Source of the DNA: Victivallaceae bacterium
GTDB lineage: Bacteria; Verrucomicrobiota; Lentisphaeria; Victivallales; Victivallaceae
Reading direction: 5' to 3'
Length of the DNA: 64,000 nucleotides
Assembly: GCA_024405735.1 (NCBI GenBank)
Contig: JAKSOF010000006.1
Location: forward strand, 1-64,000
A program made the position numbers and the translations under genes. Below, piece by piece: positions 25,665 through 34,990 of the stretch (the stretch's first letter is position 1; every line of letters starts with the position of its first letter). The notes under the pieces are model-generated. The model was given only the letters and a program-made list of their open reading frames with translations, was not told where the DNA came from and ran no database searches.

Positions 25665-26010
25665 ACGCAATGGGCGCAAGAGGGCGCTCACGCCGCGCCC
25701 TCTTGACTCCCCAAGCGCCCGCCACAGGCGGGATCTGTAGTTGCCGCAGATATTTGCGGATGAGCGTTTTGTCCGCGTTCAAAGCAATGGTTCCCGCAAA
25801 TCTCCGCGGTCTCGTCTGTTTTGTTACTGCAAAAAAAGATGCGTCCCACGCGGGCTAATGCTCCGCTCTGCCGCTTCGCCCGCCCGACTGCCCGATGTGC
25901 GATACACCCCACGCCGATGTTTGTATCGCGAATGCCATCGCGAAAGAAACTGGAGAAATACTCCATACGTTTCATTTGCCGTCGGATGCGAGGCGGTTGC
26001 CGTCGCACGG
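25665..26010 (-). repeat. Long intergenic repeat, copy 2 (inverted)
   Basis: Reverse complement of copy 1 (131-470) with several long shared blocks and many small indels. It starts at ACGCAATGGG and the palindrome CAAGAGGGCGC/GCGCCCTCTTG (25677-25705), and ends at GTCGGATGCGAGGCGGTTG (25981-25999). Confidence 0.75.
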
Positions 26011-26049
26011 GAAAAATCTGTGCGGCACAAATTCTTGTTGTTAGAGCGT

Positions 26050-26078
26050 TTGCTTTTTATCTTCCAATGGAGTATATT
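26050..26078 (+). promoter_or_regulatory. Promoter of eda-kdgK
   Basis: TTGCTT (26050-26055), 17 bp, TATATT (26073-26078), 39 bp before the eda ATG. Confidence 0.72.
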
Positions 26079-26116
26079 ACACACGGTTTTCACCCAAAAT
26101 ACAAGGAGAGGTTAAG

Positions 26117-26728
26117 ATGACGCTCGTGGAAAAACTGGAAAAGATCAAGATCGTACCGGTGCTGGTGCTCAATTCGCTTGAGGAGGGAATGGCGGTCTGT
26201 ACCGATTTGTACAACAACGGCTTGCGCGCGGCGGAGATCACGTTCCGCACGAGCGCGGCGGAGGACGTGATCCGCGAAGCGAGCAAGCGTTTTCCCGATA
26301 TGATCATCGGCGCCGGTACGGTGCTCAATGTCGCGGATTTGCACCGTGCCTTTGATGCCGGCGCGAAATTCGCGGTGGCGCCGGGATTCAATCCGACGGT
26401 GGTCAAGGAAGCGGTCAAATGCGGTTTTGATTTCGCGCCGGGCGTCTGTACTCCGAGCGAAGCGGAGCAGGCGATGGAGCTCGGCTGCAAATTCCTCAAG
26501 TTTTTCCCGGCGGAAGCGGCGGGCGGCACGGCGATGCTCAAATCGCTGATCGCCCCCTACAAGCATCTCGGCATCCGTTTCATGCCGACGGGCGGCGTCA
26601 AACCGGCGAATGTCGAGAGTTACCTTGAGATCCCCGAAGTCGCCGCAGTCGGCGGCACCTGGCTCAACAAGTGCCCGGTCGAAACGATCCGCGCCGCCGC
26701 CGAAATCGCCCAAAAATACGCCAAGTAA
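26117..26728 (+). CDS. eda: KDPG/KHG aldolase
   Basis: This class I aldolase cleaves 2-keto-3-deoxy-6-phosphogluconate to pyruvate and glyceraldehyde-3-phosphate. The 203-residue product has the catalytic Glu in AEITFRT, GAGTVLN, the phosphate-loop segment, the Schiff-base lysine in FLKFFPAEAAGG and MPTGGV. The gene is followed 20 bp later by a KDG kinase-like gene, so together they make the lower part of the Entner-Doudoroff or hexuronate route. AAGGAGAGG precedes the ATG. Confidence 0.95.
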   Translation: MTLVEKLEKIKIVPVLVLNSLEEGMAVCTDLYNNGLRAAEITFRTSAAEDVIREASKRFPDMIIGAGTVLNVADLHRAFDAGAKFAVAPGFNPTVVKEAVKCGFDFAPGVCTPSEAEQAMELGCKFLKFFPAEAAGGTAMLKSLIAPYKHLGIRFMPTGGVKPANVESYLEIPEVAAVGGTWLNKCPVETIRAAAEIAQKYAK

Positions 26729-26748
26729 TCAAATAAGGGATTTACATT

Positions 26749-27843
26749 ATGGGTCTGCAATATTTGCCTGCTGAAGAGTGCCGTTACGATATTCTTTCTC
26801 TCGGGGAGATCATGCTCCGGCTTGATCCCGGTCCGGGACGCATCCACACCGCCCGCAGTTTTACCGCGTGGGAAGGCGGCGGCGAATACAACGTCGCGCG
26901 CGGCCTGCGCCGCTGTTTCGGCTTGCGTGCCGCTGTCGTCACCGCGTTTGCCGACAATCCGGTCGGCCGTCTCGTCGAGGATTTCATCCTGCAAGGCGGT
27001 GTCGATACCAGCCTCATCAAGTGGGTCCCCTACGACGGCATCGGCCGCAGCGTCCGCAACGGCTTGAATTTCACCGAGCGCGGCTTCGGCATCCGCGGTG
27101 CCGTCGGTTGCTCCGACCGCGGAAACACGGCGGTTTCGCAACTGAAATCCGGCGACATCGACTGGGATATGATTTTCGGCAAACTCAAAGTCCGCCACTT
27201 CCATACCGGAGGTATCTTTGCCGCATTGAGCGACACCACTCCCGGCGTCGTCATCGAAGCGCTCAAAGCCGCCAAAAAGTACGGCACCGTCACCAGTTAC
27301 GATCTCAACTACCGTCCGAGCCTCTGGAAGAGCATCGGCGGTTTGGAACGCGCCCGCGAAGTCAACCGCGAAATGGCGAAATACGTCGATGTGATGATCG
27401 GCAACGAGGAAGACTTCACCGCCTGCCTCGGTTTTGAGGTCGAGGGCGTCGACAAGAGCCTTTCCAACATCAAAGTCGAGAGTTTCAAGAAAATGATCGG
27501 CAACGTCGTCAAGGCGTATCCTTTCAAGGTCGTCGCCAATACGCTCCGCACCGTCAAGACCGCGACGGTCAACGACTGGGGCGCCATCGCCTGGCAGGAC
27601 GGGGAATTCTTTGAAGCGACCTACCGCCCCGGACTTGAGATTTTCGACCGCGTCGGCGGCGGCGACAGTTTCGCTTCCGGCTTGATCTACGGGCTTCTCA
27701 AAACCGGCAAGGCTTCCGTCGCCGTGGAATACGGCGCCGCTCACGGTGCGCTTGCGATGACGACCCCCGGCGATACGTCGATGGCGCGTCTCGCCGAAGT
27801 CGAAAAACTCATCGGCGGCGGTTCCGCCCGCGTCGAACGCTGA
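26749..27843 (+). CDS. kdgK: PfkB-family sugar kinase, KDG kinase-like
   Basis: A 364-residue PfkB/ribokinase-fold kinase. It has the N-terminal GEIMLRLDPGPGR, a GGGEYNVARGL sugar-binding motif, and the catalytic Asp in VGGGDSFASGLIYGL (anion hole and base). Position next to KDPG aldolase favours 2-keto-3-deoxygluconate as the substrate, giving KDPG; sequence alone would not rule out another sugar acid. Strong terminator follows. Confidence 0.85.
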   Translation: MGLQYLPAEECRYDILSLGEIMLRLDPGPGRIHTARSFTAWEGGGEYNVARGLRRCFGLRAAVVTAFADNPVGRLVEDFILQGGVDTSLIKWVPYDGIGRSVRNGLNFTERGFGIRGAVGCSDRGNTAVSQLKSGDIDWDMIFGKLKVRHFHTGGIFAALSDTTPGVVIEALKAAKKYGTVTSYDLNYRPSLWKSIGGLERAREVNREMAKYVDVMIGNEEDFTACLGFEVEGVDKSLSNIKVESFKKMIGNVVKAYPFKVVANTLRTVKTATVNDWGAIAWQDGEFFEATYRPGLEIFDRVGGGDSFASGLIYGLLKTGKASVAVEYGAAHGALAMTTPGDTSMARLAEVEKLIGGGSARVER

Positions 27844-27864
27844 CCGGGTTGTTCTTTTTACGGT

Positions 27865-27907
27865 GGCTGTTGCAAAACCATACTGGTATGCAACAGCCCT
27901 TTTTTTA
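27865..27907 (+). terminator. Terminator of eda-kdgK
   Basis: GGCTGTTGCA (27865-27874) pairs with TGCAACAGCC (27889-27898), followed by a run of eight T. Confidence 0.9.
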
Positions 27908-27922
27908 TTTCATCACACTTTG

Positions 27923-27971
27923 ACGCAATGGGCGCGCGAGGGGCTGATTTCGCCCCCCGCGTCCATCGCAT
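27923..27971. repeat. Palindromic repeat, short copy
   Basis: ACGCAATGGGCGCGCGAGGGG, a short loop GCTGATTTC, then GCCCCCCGCGTCCATCGCAT form an imperfect palindrome. It matches the end of the long intergenic repeat and the copy at 61279-61329. Confidence 0.75.
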
Positions 27972-27975
27972 GAAA

Positions 27976-28587
27976 TCATTTCAGACGGTGTAAACGCTCT
28001 AAAAGATGTTCGCGGATCTGCAATAACTGCTCGCGGTGGGCATCGGCGAGGACGCCGAGTGCGGGTTGGCAATCCGCACATTCATCGAGCAAAATCAGCA
28101 ATTCGTTGAGGTCGGCGAGGGAACGTTTGCCCAATGTGCGCATCAGCGGTTTTTCGGTTTCGGGATCGCTTTCGAGGAAGTCGATCAGGCGCGCGAGAAA
28201 TTTGGCGTAGCCGCAACTGACGCCCAATGCCGGCATCAGCAATGCGCTGTCGGCGACGCTGCAGACTTCGATATTCCATTCGGCGGCGAGGCGGTCGACA
28301 CGGTCGCTTTCCTCCGAACCTTCGCGGTGGGGAAAATTTTCATCGCGTTCGTCGTCGTCGCCGCAGTCGGAATAGCACCAACTGTGGATGGCATCGGGCG
28401 TACTGCCGACGGGGAGAAGATCGCTTCCCGTGCGCATTTGCTCAAAGATAAGATCCTCTTCTCCGGGCAAGTCCAGACAATTGGGCAATTCCCAAAAATA
28501 GCGGGCGATGCGCGCCTCGTCGCGGCGGATCGCCGCTTCCCATTGGAACTCCGTCCAGTTGCGGTGACGGAAATCGGAATTATTCAT
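27976..28587 (-). CDS. Hypothetical acidic protein downstream of rsfS
   Basis: Function unknown. The 203-residue product is acidic, with a Cys/Asp stretch (SWCYSDCGDDDERDENF) in the first half and a helical C-terminal half rich in Leu and Glu. It has no signal peptide or membrane segment. The ATG at 28587 was chosen over one farther upstream because it falls just after the rsfS stop (6 bp). It is last in the leuS-nadD-rsfS operon, which suggests but does not prove a link to ribosome or translation processes. Confidence 0.65.
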   Translation of the reverse strand: MNNSDFRHRNWTEFQWEAAIRRDEARIARYFWELPNCLDLPGEEDLIFEQMRTGSDLLPVGSTPDAIHSWCYSDCGDDDERDENFPHREGSEESDRVDRLAAEWNIEVCSVADSALLMPALGVSCGYAKFLARLIDFLESDPETEKPLMRTLGKRSLADLNELLILLDECADCQPALGVLADAHREQLLQIREHLLERLHRLK

Positions 28588-28592
28588 TTTCT

Positions 28593-28985
28593 TTACTGAT
28601 TGCGTTTGGAAAGGCGTTTCAGCGGTTCTTCCGGAGTTTCGCCCCACAAACCCTCTAAATTGTATTTACTGCGCGCTTCCTGCGTCATCAAGTGGACGAG
28701 GACGTTGCCGAAGTCGATCAGCACCCAGCCGGAAAGGCTGTCGCTCGGACGCGAAAGCGGTCGTTTCGCGAGTTTTTCCCGGACACTGCGTTCGACGTTG
28801 GAGGCCAGCGCGCGCAATTGCGGTTCCGATTCGGCGGTCGCGATGACGAAATGATCGGCGACGCTCGACGCGGCGCCCGGTGAAAGGACGATCAGATCGA
28901 CGCCCTGTTTCTCCTCGATGCTCTGACGGCAGACTTCAAGCAAAGCAAGATCGGCTTCGTTGATTTTCGTTTGCTTTTTCGGCAT
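28593..28985 (-). CDS. rsfS: Ribosome silencing factor RsfS
   Basis: RsfS binds ribosomal protein L14 and blocks subunit joining in slow growth. The 130-residue protein has the family core: KQGVDLIVLSPGAASSVADHFVIATAES, followed by GWVLIDFGNVLVHLMTQEARSKYNLEGLWG, ending with a basic tail. It is on one transcript with nadD, as in many bacteria. Confidence 0.93.
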   Translation of the reverse strand: MPKKQTKINEADLALLEVCRQSIEEKQGVDLIVLSPGAASSVADHFVIATAESEPQLRALASNVERSVREKLAKRPLSRPSDSLSGWVLIDFGNVLVHLMTQEARSKYNLEGLWGETPEEPLKRLSKRNQ

Positions 28986-28996
28986 AGTTTTCTCCT

Positions 28997-29599
28997 TTAA
29001 CGGTAAAGGCGGTGCGCGGCGATGTAGTCGCGCACGGCGGCATTTTCATCTTTTTCGGCGCATTCCGCTTTGATGTCTTTGCGGAACTGCGTCGACGACA
29101 TATCCCATAATTCTCCCGGCAACACGCCGGAAAGCAATTTTTCCACCTCGCGGTCGCCCCAATTGGCGGCGAGCGTCATTTCCGACACCCGGCAACCGGG
29201 GCGCTGATAAGTCAAAATCTCGTATTCGCACACCAGGCGGTACGCTTCGCGCCAGGTGTGCAATTCCAACAGCGAATCGGCGCCGATCAAAAGCGCCGGT
29301 CTTTCACCGTAGAGCGTTTCATAAAGCGCGAGCGCGTCGATCGTATAACTCGGCGCGTCCGGCGGCAAATGCGTTTCCAGATCGGATGCCGCCATCGCTT
29401 TTTCTTCCCCGATCAGAAGTTCCACCATCGCCATCCGGTCCGCGAACGGAGCGCGTTTCGCGGCGAGTTTGTGCGGCGGAGTCCTTCCGACGACCCAGCG
29501 GACGAAATCGCATTTGCCGGAGATGAGTGCGCCGCGCGCCACCGCGAGGTGTCCTGCGTGCGGAGGATCGAAACTCCCGCCGAAAAATGCGCTTTTCAT
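28997..29599 (-). CDS. nadD: Nicotinate-nucleotide adenylyltransferase
   Basis: NadD adenylates nicotinate mononucleotide in NAD synthesis. The 200-residue product has GGSFDPPHAGHLAVAR (nucleotidyltransferase motif with HxGH), the loop FVRWVVGRTPPHK and the later SSTQFRKDI, the ISSTxIR-like site. The ATG at 29599 gives the normal start just before FFGGSF; a GTG two codons earlier overlaps the leuS stop closely and is possible. Cotranscribed with leuS and rsfS. Confidence 0.93.
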   Translation of the reverse strand: MKSAFFGGSFDPPHAGHLAVARGALISGKCDFVRWVVGRTPPHKLAAKRAPFADRMAMVELLIGEEKAMAASDLETHLPPDAPSYTIDALALYETLYGERPALLIGADSLLELHTWREAYRLVCEYEILTYQRPGCRVSEMTLAANWGDREVEKLLSGVLPGELWDMSSTQFRKDIKAECAEKDENAAVRDYIAAHRLYR

Positions 29600-29605
29600 C
29601 CGCAC

Positions 29606-32164
29606 CTACTTGACGACGATATTGACGAGCCGCCCCGGCACGTAAATCAGTTTGACCACGGTTTTTCCGGCGATCGCCGACTGCACCAGAGGCGAATCGA
29701 GCGCGATTTTCTGCGCCGTCGCCTGATCGCAGCCGACCGGCATCATCAGCCGCGCCTTGGGCTTGCCGAGCACCTGAACGAGCACTTCGACTTCGCTTTC
29801 GACAAGTTTCGATTCATCAAAAGCGGGCCACGGCTCGTAGGCGAGCGTCTCCTTGTGCCCGAGTTGCTCCCACAATTCTTCGGCGAGGTGCGGCGCAAAC
29901 GGAGCGAGCAAAAGGACAAACGTTTCCGCGACATCGCGCGGCATCGCCTTGAGTTTCGCCATTTCGTTGAGCATCACCATCAGTTGGCTGATCGCCGTGT
30001 TGAAACCGAAATTGTCGAGATCTTCGGTCACTTTGCGGATCGAAGCGTGGCAGAGTTTTTCCAACTCGCCCGCCGCTTTTTCCCCGGCGACGGGGATCTC
30101 CTGATAGACGCGGAACGCGCGCTTGAGGAAGCGGAAAACGCCTTCGACACCGGTGGTATTCCACGGCTTCGTCGCTTCCAGCGGGCCCATGAACATTTCA
30201 TAAAGACGCATCCCGTCCGCGCCGTAACTGGCAATGACGTCGTCGGGGTTGACCACGTTGCGCAGACTTTTGGACATCTTGGCGGGGAATTCGACGAGTT
30301 TCTCGCCGTCGCTCTTGCGGACGGGACCTTCCGGCGTGAAATCGACCTGATCGGTCGGCACGAGGACGCCGCGGCTGTCCTTGTAGGAAATGCCGAGGAT
30401 CATCCCCTGATTGACGAGTTTTTGGAAAGGTTCGGGTGTCGAAACAAGACCGAGGTCGAAAAGCACCTTGTGCCAGAAACGGGCGTAGAGCAAATGGAGC
30501 ACGGCGTGTTCCGCGCCGCCGACGTAAAGGTCGACCGGCATCCAGTAGCGTTCCTTTTCGGGATCCCAGGCAATGGTGTCGTTTTGGGGATCGATGTACC
30601 GCAGATAATACCAGCAGGAACCCGCCCATTGCGGCATCGTATTGGTCTCGCGGCGGCCGCGGCGACCGTCGCGCGGATTGACGTAAACCGAAAATTCGGG
30701 GGAGCGCGCCAGCGGCGGCTCGCCTGTTCCCGTCGGTTTGAAATCGCTCATTTCCGGCAACGCGACGGGCAGTTCGCTCTCGTCGACCAGTTCGATGGAG
30801 CCATCCTCGTAATGAATGATCGGGAAAGGCTCGCCCCAGTAACGCTGACGGCTGAAAAGCCAGTCGCGGAGTTTGTATTTGACGCTTTGTTTCCCGCAAC
30901 CGCGTGCGGCAAGCCACGCCGTCGCCGCCGGTTTGGATTGCCCGACGCTCATCCCATTGAGGTCAAGTCCCTCGTCGTTGGCGGAATTCATCAGTTTGCC
31001 TTCGCCCGTCCAGCAGGCGCGCCCCGCGAGCACCGCTTCAACGTCGCATTTGGCGGCGGCGGCTTCGGCGGGATCGGGCTGGATGATGCACTTGATCGGC
31101 AGACCGAATTTCACCGCGAAGTCAAAGTCGCGCGTATCGTGTGCCGGGACCGCCATGATGGCGCCGGTACCGTAACTGGTCAGGACGTAATCGGCGATCC
31201 AGATCGGGATCCTGGCGCCGTTGACGGGGTCGATCGCGTAACTCCCGGTAAAAGCGCCGGTCTTTTCGGTCGAATTGTCGGTGCGGTCGAGTTCGCTCTT
31301 GTGCGATGCGGCGACGCGGTAGGCTTCGACGGCTTCTTTCTGCTCCGGCGTCGTCAGTTTGCCGACCAGAGGATGCTCCGGCGACAAAACCATATAAGTC
31401 GCGCCGAAAAGGGTGTCGGGGCGCGTCGTGTAGACGGTCACATCGCATCCGGCGTCGGTCTTGAAGATCACTTCGGCGCCGACCGATTTGCCGATCCAGT
31501 TGCGCTGCATTTCCTTGACGCCCTCGGGCCAGTCGAGGAGATCGAGGTCTTTCAGCAGCCGCTCGGCGTATTCGGTGATCTTGAACATCCACTGTTTCAT
31601 CGGGCGGCGTTCCACCGGGTGATTGCCGCGCTCACTGCGCCCGTTGATCACTTCCTCGTTGGCGAGCACGGTACCGAGCGCGGGGCACCAGTTGACCGGC
31701 ACTTCGTCGAGATAGGCAAGCCCTTTTTTGTAGAGTTGCATAAAGATCCACTGCGTCCACTTGTAGTAACGCTTGTCCGTCGTGTTGATCTCGCGCTCCC
31801 AGTCGTAGCTGAAACCGAGCGCCTTGATCTGCGCGCGGAAGTGATCGACGTTTTTCTGCGTCGTGATCGCGGGATGCGTTCCCGTTTCGACGGCGTACTG
31901 CTCGGCGGGCAGTCCGAAAGCGTCCCACCCCATCGGATGCAGGACGTTGAAGCCTTTCATGCGTTTGTAACGGCAGATGATGTCGGTCGCGGTGTAGCCT
32001 TCCGGATGCCCGACGTGAAGCCCCGCCCCGGAGGGATAGGGAAACATATCCAGACAGTAAAACTTGGGTTTCGGGCTGTTGTCGACGGCGCGGAAAGTGT
32101 GATGCTCCTCCCAGTAACGCTGCCATTTGCCTTCGATGCGGCTGAATTCATATTCGGCGGTCAT
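29606..32164 (-). CDS. leuS: Leucyl-tRNA synthetase
   Basis: Charges tRNA-Leu. The 852-residue class I synthetase has the HIGH-type [13 protein letters not shown] near 50, a CP1 editing domain ([20 protein letters not shown] and the later [20 protein letters not shown]), the insertion domain, and KMSKS in [17 protein letters not shown]. Length fits the bacterial family. First gene of the operon, with its own promoter. Confidence 0.97.
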   Translation of the reverse strand: MTAEYEFSRIEGKWQRYWEEHHTFRAVDNSPKPKFYCLDMFPYPSGAGLHVGHPEGYTATDIICRYKRMKGFNVLHPMGWDAFGLPAEQYAVETGTHPAITTQKNVDHFRAQIKALGFSYDWEREINTTDKRYYKWTQWIFMQLYKKGLAYLDEVPVNWCPALGTVLANEEVINGRSERGNHPVERRPMKQWMFKITEYAERLLKDLDLLDWPEGVKEMQRNWIGKSVGAEVIFKTDAGCDVTVYTTRPDTLFGATYMVLSPEHPLVGKLTTPEQKEAVEAYRVAASHKSELDRTDNSTEKTGAFTGSYAIDPVNGARIPIWIADYVLTSYGTGAIMAVPAHDTRDFDFAVKFGLPIKCIIQPDPAEAAAAKCDVEAVLAGRACWTGEGKLMNSANDEGLDLNGMSVGQSKPAATAWLAARGCGKQSVKYKLRDWLFSRQRYWGEPFPIIHYEDGSIELVDESELPVALPEMSDFKPTGTGEPPLARSPEFSVYVNPRDGRRGRRETNTMPQWAGSCWYYLRYIDPQNDTIAWDPEKERYWMPVDLYVGGAEHAVLHLLYARFWHKVLFDLGLVSTPEPFQKLVNQGMILGISYKDSRGVLVPTDQVDFTPEGPVRKSDGEKLVEFPAKMSKSLRNVVNPDDVIASYGADGMRLYEMFMGPLEATKPWNTTGVEGVFRFLKRAFRVYQEIPVAGEKAAGELEKLCHASIRKVTEDLDNFGFNTAISQLMVMLNEMAKLKAMPRDVAETFVLLLAPFAPHLAEELWEQLGHKETLAYEPWPAFDESKLVESEVEVLVQVLGKPKARLMMPVGCDQATAQKIALDSPLVQSAIAGKTVVKLIYVPGRLVNIVVK

Positions 32165-32207
32165 AAGAAATCTCCAAAAAAGTGAAAAAATACCGTTTCC
32201 GTTTCAT

Positions 32208-32236
32208 AATATACACGCGCTCGCGCAGGATTTCAA
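32208..32236 (-). promoter_or_regulatory. Promoter of leuS operon
   Basis: Minus-strand TTGAAA (32231-32236), 17 bp, TATATT (32208-32213), about 44 bp before the leuS start. Confidence 0.72.
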
Positions 32237-32292
32237 TCCGCTTCCGGCACGAAATCCTTTTCAAAACGCGTAAGTGAGGTGTAAAAAACGAC

Positions 32293-32321
32293 TTGCAATT
32301 TCCGGCAAAAGGGATTATATT
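32293..32321 (+). promoter_or_regulatory. Promoter of rpsP operon
   Basis: TTGCAA (32293-32298), 17 bp, TATATT (32316-32321). It leaves a ~180-nt leader before rpsP, room for translational control. Confidence 0.72.
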
Positions 32322-32502
32322 AAGAGCTGTTTCACGCTGTGACGGCATTTCGCCGCCTATGGTCGCATCCTCTTTGACCTGTGGGCGGAGCGTTTTGACG
32401 TCGCCGCGCAACGGGTGTGCGATAACGTGGCTGTGAACCGCCCGAAGCACGGCATCAAGGCGGATTTTTTGATCGGTTTGAACAAAAAAGAAGGTAGTAT
32501 TT

Positions 32503-32925
32503 ATGGTCAGAATCAGATTGAAACGCACCGGGACCCGCAACGTCGCGTGTTTCCGCGTGGTGGTGATGGATCAGCGTTCCAGCCGGGACGGCAAGGCGAT
32601 CGAGGAACTCGGTTACTACGATCCCTGCAAAAAAGAGGAAAAGCTCAACCTCGAGCGTACGCTTTATTGGAAAAACAACGGCGCGGTCATTTCCGAGACC
32701 GTGCTTGACATTATGGACCGCGTCCAGAAAGGCATCAGCCTCAAGGATCGCGTCCGTCCGGTGAAACCCTCGAAACGCGCGCAGGAAAAAGCCAAGGCGG
32801 AAGCCGAAGCCAAAGCCGCCGCGGAAGCCAAAGCGGCGGAAGAAAAAGCCGCTGCCGAAGCTGCGGCTGCGGAAGCCGCCGCCGCTGAAGCCGCGCCTGC
32901 CGCGGATGCCGCTCCGCAGGCGTAA
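32503..32925 (+). CDS. rpsP: Ribosomal protein S16 with Ala/Glu/Lys tail
   Basis: Small-subunit protein S16. Residues 1-85 are the conserved domain (MVRIRLKRTGTRNVACFRVVVMD at the start, then GYYDPCKKEEKLNLE). A further ~55 residues are an alanine-rich charged tail with repeats such as AKAAAEAKAAEEKAAAEAA, longer than usual. Such low-complexity tails occur in some phyla. First gene of the rpsP-khpA-trmD-rplS-rnhB operon. Confidence 0.95.
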   Translation: MVRIRLKRTGTRNVACFRVVVMDQRSSRDGKAIEELGYYDPCKKEEKLNLERTLYWKNNGAVISETVLDIMDRVQKGISLKDRVRPVKPSKRAQEKAKAEAEAKAAAEAKAAEEKAAAEAAAAEAAAAEAAPAADAAPQA

Positions 32926-32951
32926 GTTGCGCAAGATAAGGGAGGTTTCCC

Positions 32952-33263
32952 ATGTTCGGTTTCATCAAAAAACTTTTCGGCGGGGAATCCGCCGCTAACG
33001 GTTGCGCCGCCAAAGCGGGCGACTTGCACGACCTCGAGGAATTCGTCGAGTACGTCGTCAAATCGCTCGTCGACAGCCCCGACGAGGTGAAAATCACCAC
33101 CGTCAACGGCAAGGAAGGCGCGACGATCCAGGTGCGTTGCCGCAAGGAAGACATCGGCAAGATCGTCGGCAAGCGCGGCAAGATCATCATGGCAATCCGT
33201 TCGCTGGTCAGCGGTGCCGCCGGTCGCCGGCGTCAGCGCGTTTCGGTGGACGTGCTTGATTAA
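32952..33263 (+). CDS. khpA: KH-domain RNA-binding protein
   Basis: A 103-residue protein with one KH domain carrying the GxxG loop in IGKIVGKRGKIIMAIRSLV. The N-terminal ~25 residues (FGFIKKLFGGESAANGCAAKAGD) are an extra stretch not typical of KhpA. KhpA proteins bind RNA and affect cell size and ribosome-related processes. The place between S16 and TrmD is conserved in many bacteria. Confidence 0.88.
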   Translation: MFGFIKKLFGGESAANGCAAKAGDLHDLEEFVEYVVKSLVDSPDEVKITTVNGKEGATIQVRCRKEDIGKIVGKRGKIIMAIRSLVSGAAGRRRQRVSVDVLD

Positions 33264-33268
33264 ATAAA

Positions 33269-33976
33269 ATGCACATCGACGTGCTGACGCTTTTTCCGGA
33301 AGTGTTTCCGGGGCCGTTGGGCGAAAGCGTCATCGGACGCGCCGCCAGACGCGATCTGGCGACCGTTTCGGCAGTCGATTTGAGAAAATGGGCGTCCGAC
33401 GCCCGGGGTACGGTCGATGACAAACCCTACGGCGGCGGACCGGGAATGTTGATGATGGCGGAGCCGCTTGCGGCGGCCGTCGAAACGCTCCGGAAGCCGG
33501 AAACGCTGGTCGTGCTGACCTCTCCGCGGGGAGAAGTTTTCAACCAGAGTCTGGCGCTGGAGTTGGCAAAAGAAAGCCATATCGTGCTGATCTGCGGCCA
33601 CTACGAGGGCGTCGATCAGCGGGCGATCGACCAGTTGGTCGACCGGGAGATCTCGCTGGGGGATTTCGTTCTTTCCAGCGGCGTGATCCCGGCGATGGCG
33701 ATCTGCGACGCGGTGATCCGGCTTCTGCCGGGAGTTCTGGGGGACGACGAATCCTCGAAAGGGGAGTCTCACATGGACTCGCTGCTCGAGTATCCGCAGT
33801 ACACGCGGCCGCCGGTTTTCCGGGGCGCGCAGGTGCCGCCGGTACTGTTGAGCGGCGACCACGGAAAAATCGAGGCGTTCCGCCGGGAGGAAATGGAACG
33901 CATCACCCGGGAAAGACGCCCGGATTTATGGGAAAAGTATTTGTCTGGAAACAGCAGGAAAGGATTTGAAAAATGA
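33269..33976 (+). CDS. trmD: tRNA (guanine37-N1)-methyltransferase
   Basis: TrmD methylates G37 next to the anticodon. The 235-residue SPOUT protein begins MHIDVLTLFPEVFPGPL and has the knotted AdoMet site LICGHYEGVDQR, the LGDFVLSSGVIPAM segment, and YTRPPVFRG. It overlaps the rplS ATG by 4 bp. Confidence 0.96.
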   Translation: MHIDVLTLFPEVFPGPLGESVIGRAARRDLATVSAVDLRKWASDARGTVDDKPYGGGPGMLMMAEPLAAAVETLRKPETLVVLTSPRGEVFNQSLALELAKESHIVLICGHYEGVDQRAIDQLVDREISLGDFVLSSGVIPAMAICDAVIRLLPGVLGDDESSKGESHMDSLLEYPQYTRPPVFRGAQVPPVLLSGDHGKIEAFRREEMERITRERRPDLWEKYLSGNSRKGFEK

Positions 33977-34320
33977 ACGTTTTGGATAAGATCCGCAAGG
34001 AGCAGGTGCGGCCGGAGCGCCACGCCTTCGAAATCGGCGACACCGTCCGTCTTTACGTCAAGATCGTGGAAGGCGAAAACGAGCGCATTCAGCAGTTTCA
34101 GGGCACGGTGATCGCGCGCCGCGGCACCGGTATCGAGGAAACTTTCACCGTCCGCCGGGTTCAGGCCGGTCAGGGCGTGGAACGTGTTTTCCCGATCAAC
34201 AGCCCCCGTCTGGAGCGCGTCGAAGTCGTCCGCAGAGGCTCTGTCCGCCGCGCGAAACTTTACTACTTGCGCAACAAGATCGGCAAGGATGCCCGCGTCA
34301 AAGAACTCCGGACCAAGTAA
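33973..34320 (+). CDS. rplS: Ribosomal protein L19
   Basis: A large-subunit protein at the 30S-50S interface. The 115-residue sequence has the family pattern GDTVRLYVKIVEGENERIQQFQG, IARRGTGIEETFTVRR and ERVFPINSPRLERVEVVRRG. Cotranscribed with trmD, with overlapping stop and start. Confidence 0.97.
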   Translation: MNVLDKIRKEQVRPERHAFEIGDTVRLYVKIVEGENERIQQFQGTVIARRGTGIEETFTVRRVQAGQGVERVFPINSPRLERVEVVRRGSVRRAKLYYLRNKIGKDARVKELRTK

Positions 34321-34990
34321 GTCCGAATCGCGTCGGCCGCTTCTCGCGACCGATGACGAACTCCTCCGGCCGGAGCGCGAGCTTTGGGCGGAGGGGTTTT
34401 CTTCCATTGCGGGGGTCGATGAAGCGGGGCGCGGCTGTCTTGCCGGTCCCGTGGTGGCGGCGGCGGTGATCCTGCCGCGCTACGTCGATCTGCCGGGCGT
34501 TTACGATTCCAAGCAATTGAGCGATCGCGAACGCCGGAAACTTTATCACGATCTGCTCTCGCAAAAAGGGATCTTTTTTGCGTGGGGGATCATCGGCAAT
34601 GAGGAAATCGATGAAGTGAATATCCTCAACGCCACCCACCGGGCGATGCGGAATGCGGTCAAAAGCCTTTCCCAAAAGCCCGATGTCGTTTTAGTCGACG
34701 GTCTGCCGGTGCGCGACTTTATCGCGCCCTCGCGGAATTTGGTCGGCGGCGATGCGCTTTCCGCCAGCATTGCGGCGGCGAGCATCCTCGCCAAGGTCAA
34801 ACGTGACGATCTGATGATCGAACTTGATAAGAAATATCCCGGTTACGGCTTTGCCGGAAACAAGGGGTACGGCACGGCGAAGCATCTCGCCGCGCTGAAA
34901 CAACTGGGGCCTTGCGACGCCCACCGGAAAACGTTTCATCCGGTATGGGAATTCGTCGAGGGCGCCCCGAAACAACTGGAATTGTTATGA
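34289..34990 (+). CDS. rnhB: Ribonuclease HII
   Basis: Cuts RNA in RNA-DNA hybrids and at single ribonucleotides. The 233-residue form has catalytic Asp/Glu in GVDEAGRGCLAGPV, the Asp in VLVDGLP and the Asp in AKVKRDDLM, plus YPGYGFAGNKGYGTAKH. The start is uncertain: the ATG at 34289 overlaps rplS by 32 bp and is the only plausible start between the rplS end and the catalytic core; earlier ATGs would read even farther into rplS. Confidence 0.9.
   Translation: MPASKNSGPSKSESRRPLLATDDELLRPERELWAEGFSSIAGVDEAGRGCLAGPVVAAAVILPRYVDLPGVYDSKQLSDRERRKLYHDLLSQKGIFFAWGIIGNEEIDEVNILNATHRAMRNAVKSLSQKPDVVLVDGLPVRDFIAPSRNLVGGDALSASIAAASILAKVKRDDLMIELDKKYPGYGFAGNKGYGTAKHLAALKQLGPCDAHRKTFHPVWEFVEGAPKQLELL

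Larger units (their letters stand above)
25582..26116. other. Gene-free region with repeat element and promoter
   Basis: It holds the OYE-operon terminator, the inverted copy 2 of the long intergenic repeat, and the eda promoter. Open frames across the repeat are not conserved between its two copies, so none is called. Confidence 0.6.
32165..32502. other. Divergent promoter region, leuS and rpsP
   Basis: Two promoters point away from each other, with about 80 bp between their -10 boxes. The rpsP side has a ~180-nt leader with no recognised motif before AAGGTAG and the ATG. No gene is supported here. Confidence 0.6.

Noticed and set aside
25688-26093. Possible small genes over repeat copy 2
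   Set aside because: The same segments in copy 1 carry indels that change frame, so neither frame is under coding selection.
29258-32185. 975-codon open frame opposite leuS
   Set aside because: Shadow of leuS and nadD; leuS shows complete synthetase motifs on the other strand.
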